A stretch of DNA of 11,612 nucleotides from Comamonadaceae bacterium (GTDB taxonomy: Bacteria > Pseudomonadota > Gammaproteobacteria > Burkholderiales > Burkholderiaceae_C): the NCBI GenBank assembly GCA_947469815.1, contig CANIRI010000036.1:1-11612 (forward strand), given 5' to 3'. The notes beneath the pieces were generated by a model. It had not been told where the DNA came from, searched no databases, and was given only the letters and a program-made list of their open reading frames with translations. The translations under genes were made by a program, and so were the position numbers. Below, in pieces: positions 7,315 through 11,612 of the stretch. The first letter of the stretch is position 1; each line of letters starts with the position of its first letter.

Positions 7315-7955
7315 TGGATCACCTGTGTATGCCCGGCAGCGGGCGGTCGAGAAAATGCCTGTTGGGCTTGGCCCAGGCTGCTGGCCAATTCACCGTAGCC
7401 GGTGAGCTTGATTTCACAGCGCAGGCCCAAGCGGTCAGCGGCGGCCTGCGCCTGTGCGTAGGCCTCGGGCTTGGGGGCTTGCGCCAGATAAACCAGCTTG
7501 CGGTAATTACCGAAATACTCCTGCAAAAGCTGCGGATGGCGGTCTATGCCCAGCCCGCGAATCACCAGCCGGTCAAAGTGGCGCAATAAAAAATCGGTGA
7601 GGTAAAAGGTACCTAATTCCTGTTCGGCCATTTCGGCAAAGGCCGCGCTACCCGCATAAAACTCGTAGCAATGGGCCCCGGCAATGCGCTCCACGCCTTC
7701 TTCCTGCAACACCTTGTCCAGCAGCCCGCCGGTGCCGCAATCGGCATAGGCCACGAAGATGTTGTCGTAGCGCGCGCGCAGGCCCCGGATCTTGGCTTGC
7801 ACCGCGCCCGGAATTTTCTCGGGCCGGTTGTGCAATTCGGCGGGCAGGCAGGTCACGTCCACATGGCTCCAACGGTTGGCTTGGGTGATGGCGATCACTT
7901 CGCGGGCAATAGCGCCGCAGGCAATCACCAGGATGGAGGCGGCGACGGCGGTCAT
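7302..7955 (-). CDS. DUF1638 domain-containing protein
   Basis: This is a 217-residue protein of unknown function, recognised as DUF1638 by its characteristic motifs: ACGAIAREV (12-20), LPAELHNRPEKIP (37-49), YADCGTGG (70-77), GAHCYEFYAG (93-102), LTDFLLRHFDRLV (119-131), GLGIDRHPQL (134-143), YFGNY (147-151) and VYLAQ (155-159). C13, C73, H95 and C96 with E98, and possibly H140, are candidate metal ligands. I infer a mononuclear metal site, but no structure or assay is known to me. No signal peptide or membrane segment is present. The family recurs beside corrinoid methyltransferase genes in methylotrophic archaea and proteobacteria (recall), so a role in methyl transfer or corrinoid handling is plausible. 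The ATG at 7955 has no visible Shine-Dalgarno; a 14-bp palindrome lies in the 39-nt leader. It overlaps the next gene by 13 nt. Family assignment is strong and function is open. Confidence 0.88.
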   Translation of the reverse strand: MTAVAASILVIACGAIAREVIAITQANRWSHVDVTCLPAELHNRPEKIPGAVQAKIRGLRARYDNIFVAYADCGTGGLLDKVLQEEGVERIAGAHCYEFYAGSAAFAEMAEQELGTFYLTDFLLRHFDRLVIRGLGIDRHPQLLQEYFGNYRKLVYLAQAPKPEAYAQAQAAADRLGLRCEIKLTGYGELASSLGQAQQAFSRPPAAGHTQVIQWQN

Positions 7956-7975
7956 CGGTGCGTGTGCGCAGACTG

Positions 7976-7989
7976 CCGGGCGCGCCCGG
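7976..7989. repeat. 14-bp perfect palindrome between corrinoid-protein and DUF1638 genes
   Basis: CCGGGCGCGCCCGG is self-complementary and can form a 5-bp GC stem with a CGCG loop in the operon mRNA, just after the corrinoid protein stop (7995-7997). No T-run follows on the minus strand, so it is not a convincing intrinsic terminator. It may stabilise the upstream mRNA or lower downstream expression. It could also be a chance event in GC-rich DNA. Confidence 0.4.
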
Positions 7990-7994
7990 ACCTA

Positions 7995-8696
7995 TCAGGC
8001 GTGGGCTGCAGCGCGGCGCGCAGCGATCAGGGTTTTGGCTGTCTCCACCGCCATACCCGCATCACGGCAGTAAGCGTCTGCGCCTACGGCTTTGCCGAAT
8101 TCTTCATTCAGAGGCGCACCGCCAACCAGCACAATGAAGTCATCGCGCAAGCCCTTTTCCTTGAGCGTGTCGATGACCACTTTCATATACGGCATGGTGG
8201 TGGTGAGCAAGGCGGACATGCCCAGAATGTCAGGCTTGTGCTCTTCCAGTGCGGCCAGGTATTTTTCGACCGCGTTGTTGATGCCTAAGTCGATGACCTC
8301 AAAGCCTGCGCCTTCCATCATCATGCCGACCAGGTTTTTGCCGATGTCGTGGATGTCGCCTTTGACGGTGCCAATCACCATCTTGCCAATCGGCTCCACG
8401 CCGGTTTCGGCCAGCAGAGGGCGCAGAATTTCCATTCCACCCTTCATGGCGTTGGCTGCCAGCAGCACTTCGGGGACAAACAAAATGCCATCGCGGAAAT
8501 CCACGCCGACAATGCGCATGCCTTCGACCAATGCGTCGTCCAACACGCGGCTGGCAGACCAGCCCCGGCCCAGCATGATGTTGGTGGCTTCGACCACCTC
8601 TTCGCGCAAACCGTTGTACAGATCATCGTGCACCTGCTCGGTGAGCTCTTCGTCGTTCAGCGAGTTCAGGTCCAGATCGTCAAATTCTTCAGCCAA
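7995..8696 (-). CDS. Corrinoid (cobalamin-binding) protein of a methyltransferase system, MttC/MtgC-like
   Basis: This 233-residue methyl carrier binds a corrinoid whose cobalt accepts a methyl group from a substrate methyltransferase and hands it to tetrahydrofolate through the pterin enzyme. The N-terminal four-helix cap domain includes VPEVLLAANAMKGGMEILRP (74-93). The C-terminal Rossmann-like B12 domain has the base-off lower-ligand motif D114-x-H116-D117-x-x-G (GTVKGDIHDIGKN), SALLTTT (161-167) and VGGAPL (191-196). H116 is the predicted cobalt ligand. An acidic N-terminal extension of about 20 residues (EEFDDLDLNSLNDEE) precedes the cap. The start is TTG: an in-frame TAG lies just four codons upstream, the next ATG would delete 40 residues, and an AGGAG site sits 6 nt before the TTG. 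It is the first gene of the operon and would be its promoter-proximal, most expressed product. No substrate methyltransferase gene accompanies it, which is unusual. The family call is very secure; the substrate is not visible. Confidence 0.95.
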   Translation of the reverse strand: MAEEFDDLDLNSLNDEELTEQVHDDLYNGLREEVVEATNIMLGRGWSASRVLDDALVEGMRIVGVDFRDGILFVPEVLLAANAMKGGMEILRPLLAETGVEPIGKMVIGTVKGDIHDIGKNLVGMMMEGAGFEVIDLGINNAVEKYLAALEEHKPDILGMSALLTTTMPYMKVVIDTLKEKGLRDDFIVLVGGAPLNEEFGKAVGADAYCRDAGMAVETAKTLIAARRAAAHA

Positions 8697-8702
8697 AGCA
8701 GA

Positions 8703-8707
8703 CTCCT
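8703..8707 (-). promoter_or_regulatory. Shine-Dalgarno supporting the TTG start of the corrinoid protein gene
   Basis: Minus-strand AGGAG lies 6 nt upstream of the TTG at 8696-8694. The AG of the in-frame TAG stop overlaps this site, so translation cannot begin further upstream in this frame. Confidence 0.75.
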
Positions 8708-8747
8708 AAATGGTGCGCCGCAGAGGGCGGTTGGCAAGATGGGAAAA

Positions 8748-8781
8748 ATAGTACGGTTCGCACTGCAAAACACCTTGCAGT
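8748..8781 (-). promoter_or_regulatory. Candidate operon promoter: -10 element with an inverted-repeat operator over the -35 region
   Basis: On the minus strand TACTAT (8753-8748) is a fair -10 match, placing the transcript start about 45 nt before the corrinoid protein TTG. Nothing at the proper distance resembles TTGACA. Instead, a perfect 7-bp inverted repeat with a 6-nt spacer, ACTGCAA-N6-TTGCAGT (8762-8781), covers the -35 position. A promoter with a poor -35 and a dyad there is typical of activator-dependent control, and the adjacent AraC-family regulator is the obvious candidate. The repeat could also form a hairpin at the end of the regulator's mRNA, but no T-run follows. All of this is pattern reading with no experimental support. 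Confidence 0.4.
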
Positions 8782-8784
8782 TTA

Positions 8785-8824
8785 GCGACGTGTGATTGTC
8801 GCGATACGACAGCACCCTGCAGGG
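8785..8824. repeat. Cluster of short inverted repeats upstream of the corrinoid operon
   Basis: Three further dyads are packed into 40 bp: GCGAC-N8-GTCGC (8785-8802), TGTCG-N5-CGACA (8797-8811, sharing the GTCG half) and the 10-bp palindrome CCCTGCAGGG (8815-8824). The last shares the CTGCA/TGCAG core with the 8762-8781 repeat. The CGAC half-sites at 8786 and 8807 are 21 bp apart, two helical turns, which suits a dimeric AraC-type protein. Short dyads arise by chance in GC-rich DNA, so this is tentative. Confidence 0.35.
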
Positions 8825-8851
8825 GGCGCAATGCGAGCAATTGTCCGGTCC

Positions 8852-9895
8852 CTACGCGCCGGCGTCCGATCGCGGCGCGGCACCTTCGAGAATCTGGCGG
8901 CGGCTGTTCTTGCGTTCCGCGCTGGGCGTGTGCCCGAACAGGTCGCGGTAGCACTTAGAAAAATGCGGCGGCGACTGAAAACCGCAGGCCACGGCAATTT
9001 CCATGATCGACATGCCGGTCTGTAGCAGCAAGCTACGGGCGCGGCGCAATCGCATATCGAGGTAGTACTTGGTGGGCACCTCACCGACGTAGCGCTTGAA
9101 CAAACGCTCGATTTGCCGACGCGACACACCCACCAGCGAGGCGATTTCATCCAGTGACAAAGGCTCCTCCAGGTTGGCCTCCATCAATGCGGCGGCCTCG
9201 ATCAGGTTTTCATGGAACAGGCCCACACGCGACATCAGGGGCACATGCTGGCGGTCCTGGTCATTGCGGATGCGCTCCAAAATGAACTGGTCCGAAATCA
9301 TGGGCGCGATGTTTTTACCCAGATGGCCTTTGATGATGTGCAGCATCAAGTCCAGGGGCGCCACGCCACCGGTGCAGGTGTAACGGTCGCGGTCGATGGC
9401 GAAGAGCTGGCGGGAAAAAATGACTTTGGGGAATTTTTCCTCCAGCGCGGTCATGTTCTCCCAATGCACCACGGCCTTGTATTTATCCAGCAAACCGGCC
9501 TTGGCCAAGGCGTAGCCCCCGGTACACAAAGACCCCAGCGCCACATTGCGCTGACCGATTTTGCGTAACGCAGCCACTACGGGCGGCGTACAAGCGGCTT
9601 CAATCTCCACGCCGCCGCACACAAACACAATGTCAGCCTGCCCGATGGCGTCCAAGGCCACGGTCGGCGACAAGGTCAAGCCATTGCTGGCCGGTACCGA
9701 CTGGCCTCCCAGACTGGCCAGCGTCCAGGTGTAGACGTTTTGCTGACTGATCCGGTTGGCCATACGCAAAGCCTCGACCGCGCTGGACAGGGCAATCATC
9801 GAATACTGCGGCAGCGTCAGGAACACGTAGTGGTAGGAGGCGTGGACCCGGGCAACAGCGTTTTCAGCGATTTTCATGTCGCAATTAGAACGCAT
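8852..9895 (-). CDS. GlxA/AraC-family transcriptional regulator, GbdR/CdhR-like
   Basis: This is a 347-residue two-domain regulator. Residues of about 22-200 form a DJ-1/PfpI (class I glutamine amidotransferase-like) sensor domain, with YSMIALSSAVEALRMANR (31-48), FVCGGVE (91-97) and the nucleophile-elbow segment GSLCTGGYAL (121-130, C124). Residues of about 230-325 are an AraC DNA-binding domain with two helix-turn-helices: SLDEIASLVGVSRRQIERLF (247-266) and SIMEIAVACGFQSPPHFSKC (296-315). The N-terminal pattern (S/F-MIA-xx-A-E-LRMANR and ASNGLTLSP) resembles GbdR and CdhR, activators of glycine betaine and carnitine catabolism in pseudomonads. This suggests a quaternary amine as inducer, but that is an analogy. 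It lies upstream of the corrinoid operon on the same strand, separated by a repeat-rich 155-nt gap, and is divergent from the dehydrogenase gene. The ATG at 9895 is used; ATG 9877 (MKIAEN) is an equally possible start, and neither has a strong ribosome site. The C-terminal 20 residues look disordered. Confidence 0.88.
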   Translation of the reverse strand: MRSNCDMKIAENAVARVHASYHYVFLTLPQYSMIALSSAVEALRMANRISQQNVYTWTLASLGGQSVPASNGLTLSPTVALDAIGQADIVFVCGGVEIEAACTPPVVAALRKIGQRNVALGSLCTGGYALAKAGLLDKYKAVVHWENMTALEEKFPKVIFSRQLFAIDRDRYTCTGGVAPLDLMLHIIKGHLGKNIAPMISDQFILERIRNDQDRQHVPLMSRVGLFHENLIEAAALMEANLEEPLSLDEIASLVGVSRRQIERLFKRYVGEVPTKYYLDMRLRRARSLLLQTGMSIMEIAVACGFQSPPHFSKCYRDLFGHTPSAERKNSRRQILEGAAPRSDAGA

Positions 9896-10021
9896 TTACC
9901 CGCCCAGTGCCGGTCGGTGGCATGCGGGCCATGGGTGGCGTTTGCGCCCTGCCTGCTGGGGCAAAATAGTTCGCAGGAGCAGCTTTTCCGCTCACACCAC
10001 CCGCACACCTCCGACCAAACC
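9896..10021. promoter_or_regulatory. Divergent intergenic region between the regulator and the D-2-hydroxyacid dehydrogenase
   Basis: These 126 bp must carry promoters for both divergent genes. A weak plus-strand candidate is TTGCGC (9943-9948) followed about 16 nt later by an A/T-rich AAATAG (9964-9969). A small dyad, TGCC-N7-GGCA, lies at 9908-9922. Neither is convincing. The CTGCA-type dyads seen before the corrinoid operon are not repeated here. Confidence 0.3.
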
Positions 10022-11011
10022 ATGAACCAGCCGCCCAGCACCCGCCCAAAGATTTGCGTTCTTGCTGACATGGAGCAAGCGCTTCCCCGACTGGCAGACT
10101 GGAGCGAAATCCACGCGCTGGCCGATGTGGAATTCATCAACCAGCCGCCATCGGGCACCGCCTTACACGCACGCATCGCCGACGCCGACGCCCTGGTTCT
10201 GGTGCGCGACCGGGTGCCGATGAATGCAGCCCTGATTGCGGAGCTGCCCCGACTGCGCTACGTGGTTTTCACGGGCACCCGCAACACCACCCTGGATCTG
10301 GCAGCGCTGCAAGCGCGCGGTATTCCGGTCAGCCACACCGAATGGGGCCCATCCAAAGACAGCACCTGCGAGATGACCTGGGCGCTGATCTTGGGCGCCT
10401 TGCGGCAAATGGAACGGGAAACCGCGCGTCTGCGCGCCGGCCTGTGGCGCCCCAGCGAGTCCCGCGCGCTGGGTGGGGTGTTACTCGGGCAGACGCTGGG
10501 CTTGATCGGCTTGGGTGAAATCGGCAGCCGGGTCGCCCGCGTCGGCCAGGCCTTCGGCATGCAAGTCATGACCTGGAGCCCCAACATGAGCCCCGAGCGC
10601 GCAGCGGCCCATGGCGCGCAAGCGGTGAGCCTGGAAACATTGCTGGCGCAATCCCATATTGTCAGCCTGCATTTGGTGCCGTCACCGGCAACCCGGGGGC
10701 TGCTGAACGCGGAGCGGCTGGCCAGCATGCGGGATGACGCGATTCTGGTGAACTCGTCCCGCTCAGCCTTGATCGACCACCAGGCCCTGTGTGCCGCGCT
10801 ACGGATTGGCAGGCCCGCATTTGCGGCCCTCGATGTGTTTGATGTCGAGCCCTTGCCCGCAGACGACCCGCTGCGCACCCTACCCAACACCCTGCTGACG
10901 CCACACCTGGGCTTTGTCACGGAACCGGTCTTTGCGCGCTTCGCCCAAGGCGTGGTTGAGGGTTTACACGCCTGGCTGCGCGGGCAAACTCCGCCGAGAA
11001 TGCTAAGCTGA
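10022..11011 (+). CDS. D-2-hydroxyacid dehydrogenase family protein
   Basis: This 329-residue NAD(P)-dependent oxidoreductase reduces 2-ketoacids to D-2-hydroxyacids or runs the reverse. The catalytic triad of the family is present: R247 in NSSRSALID, E276 in DVFDVEPLP and H295 in LTPHLGF. The nucleotide-binding motif is GLIGLGEIGSR (160-170). At the end of the second Rossmann strand, where NAD-specific members have Asp, this protein reads MTWSPNMSPERA (183-194), so NADP use or relaxed specificity is possible. The start was set at ATG 10022 (MNQPPSTRPKICVLADM) because the family begins just before this first beta strand; the frame is open upstream to 9740 but only as a shadow of the regulator gene. 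No clear Shine-Dalgarno precedes it. The substrate (hydroxypyruvate, glyoxylate or other) cannot be read. It is followed after 39 nt by a Bug-type receptor gene, a pairing that suggests uptake and processing of a carboxylic acid. Confidence 0.9.
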   Translation: MNQPPSTRPKICVLADMEQALPRLADWSEIHALADVEFINQPPSGTALHARIADADALVLVRDRVPMNAALIAELPRLRYVVFTGTRNTTLDLAALQARGIPVSHTEWGPSKDSTCEMTWALILGALRQMERETARLRAGLWRPSESRALGGVLLGQTLGLIGLGEIGSRVARVGQAFGMQVMTWSPNMSPERAAAHGAQAVSLETLLAQSHIVSLHLVPSPATRGLLNAERLASMRDDAILVNSSRSALIDHQALCAALRIGRPAFAALDVFDVEPLPADDPLRTLPNTLLTPHLGFVTEPVFARFAQGVVEGLHAWLRGQTPPRMLS

Positions 11012-11038
11012 ATCTTTTCGCCAAACCCCCGTCAAACT

Positions 11039-11044
11039 GGAGGA
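11039..11044 (+). promoter_or_regulatory. Strong ribosome-binding site for the Bug-family receptor
   Basis: GGAGGA ends 6 nt before ATG 11051. This near-perfect site fixes the start in front of the signal peptide and implies high translation, as is usual for periplasmic binding proteins. Confidence 0.8.
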
Positions 11045-11050
11045 CTTCGT

Positions 11051-11612
11051 ATGCGCAAGTTGTTTTATTCGATTACCAGCGGCTGCATGGCGCTCGCCGC
11101 ACTGGCCGCCCCCAGCCTGGGCCTGGCGCAGGCATGGCCTACCAAGCAAGCCATCAAACTGGTGGCTGTTTTCCCGCCGGGCGGATCGGTCGACCAAGTG
11201 GCCCGCATCTTGGGCCCAGCCCTGTCGCAACAACTGGGACAGTCGGTGGTCGTGGAAAACAAAGGCGGCGCATCGGGCACCATCGGCACCGCTGCGGTTG
11301 CCGCCAGCGCGCCGGACGGCTACACATTCGCGGTGGTGTTTGACACCCACGGCGTCAACCCCAGCCTGATGCCCAGCCTGCCCTACGACACCAAGAAAGA
11401 CCTGTTCCCCATTATTTTGGTCGGCACTGCGCCCATGGTGCTGGCTACCAACGTCAACTCGGAGTACAAAACCTTCGCCGACGTGATCAACGCCGCCAAG
11501 AAAAAACCCGGCCCAAGCTACGGCAGCATTGGCTCTGGAAGCCTGGGGCATGTATCCATGGCCTTGCTGGGTAAGAACAACAATCTGGACTTTGGCCACA
11601 TCCCCTACAAAG
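11051..11612 (+). CDS. Bug/TctC-family tripartite tricarboxylate transporter substrate-binding protein, 3' end outside the window
   Basis: The first 187 residues of a periplasmic solute receptor of the Bug family, which is greatly expanded in Bordetella, Cupriavidus and Comamonadaceae. A Sec signal peptide is visible: the MRK start, a hydrophobic core at 11-25, and probable cleavage after LGLAQA (residue 28). The mature protein starts WPTKQAIKLVAVFPPGGSVD, containing the hallmark FPPGGSxD loop that binds ligand carboxylate, then VVVENKGGASGTIGT (66-80), ASAPDGYT (85-92) and the typical YDTKKDL...FADVINAAK region. Such receptors bind carboxylates or amides, often without a linked TctA/TctB membrane partner. 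The gene follows the D-2-hydroxyacid dehydrogenase by 39 nt and is probably cotranscribed. The frame is open to the window edge, with about 130-140 residues missing relative to a typical 320-residue family member. Confidence 0.93.
   Translation, partial: MRKLFYSITSGCMALAALAAPSLGLAQAWPTKQAIKLVAVFPPGGSVDQVARILGPALSQQLGQSVVVENKGGASGTIGTAAVAASAPDGYTFAVVFDTHGVNPSLMPSLPYDTKKDLFPIILVGTAPMVLATNVNSEYKTFADVINAAKKKPGPSYGSIGSGSLGHVSMALLGKNNNLDFGHIPYK

Noticed and set aside
8762..8781. Intrinsic terminator of the regulator gene at the ACTGCAA dyad
   Set aside because: The 7-bp stem is only moderately GC-rich and is not followed by a T-run on the minus strand; an operator is more likely.
9740..10021. N-terminal extension of the D-2-hydroxyacid dehydrogenase frame from 9740
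   Set aside because: The extension overlaps the regulator gene and matches nothing in the family; the conserved first strand begins just after ATG 10022.

Overview
The window (about 60% G+C) looks like a chromosomal region of an aerobic betaproteobacterium of the Burkholderiales, probably Comamonadaceae-like. The reasons are the Bug/TctC-type solute receptor at the right edge, the style of the D-2-hydroxyacid dehydrogenase, and overall codon usage. This placement is an inference from family recall, not a database result. I see no rRNA, tRNA, CRISPR array, insertion sequence or phage gene.

Layout. 1-753 (+) is the 3' part of an EamA/DMT-family membrane transporter. It converges on a tightly packed minus-strand operon at 774-8696. 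In transcription order (right to left) this operon encodes: a corrinoid (B12) protein with a TTG start; a DUF1638 protein; a small protein of the misnamed 'virulence factor' family; a cysteine-rich MTHFR C-terminal-domain (MetV-like) protein; a MetF-like methylenetetrahydrofolate reductase; a pterin-binding methyltetrahydrofolate:corrinoid methyltransferase with a GTG start; a 2Fe-2S/ASKHA reductive activator of corrinoid proteins (RACo/DUF4445 type); and a BetA-type choline dehydrogenase. Genes overlap or lie within about 50 nt of each other. Upstream on the same strand (8852-9895) is a GlxA/AraC-family regulator with a DJ-1/PfpI-like sensor domain, resembling GbdR/CdhR regulators of quaternary-amine catabolism. 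The 155-nt gap between it and the operon holds several inverted repeats and a plausible -10 element. On the plus strand, divergent from the regulator, are a D-2-hydroxyacid dehydrogenase (10022-11011) and the start of a Bug-family periplasmic binding protein (11051 to the edge).

How the genes may work together. The operon is an almost complete methyl-transfer pathway. A methyl group is loaded on the corrinoid protein, passed to tetrahydrofolate by the pterin enzyme, and oxidised by the MTHFR pair toward the C1-folate pool. The ASKHA protein rescues cobalt that has been oxidised to Co(II). The choline dehydrogenase and the GbdR-like regulator point to choline, glycine betaine or a related methylated amine as the methyl source.

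The striking gap is that no substrate:corrinoid methyltransferase (MttB/MtgB-like or other recognised type) is present, although the operon is bounded on both sides within the window. Either that enzyme is encoded elsewhere, or one of the poorly understood proteins (DUF1638 is the candidate) has a larger role than its name suggests. This is the most interesting feature of the window.
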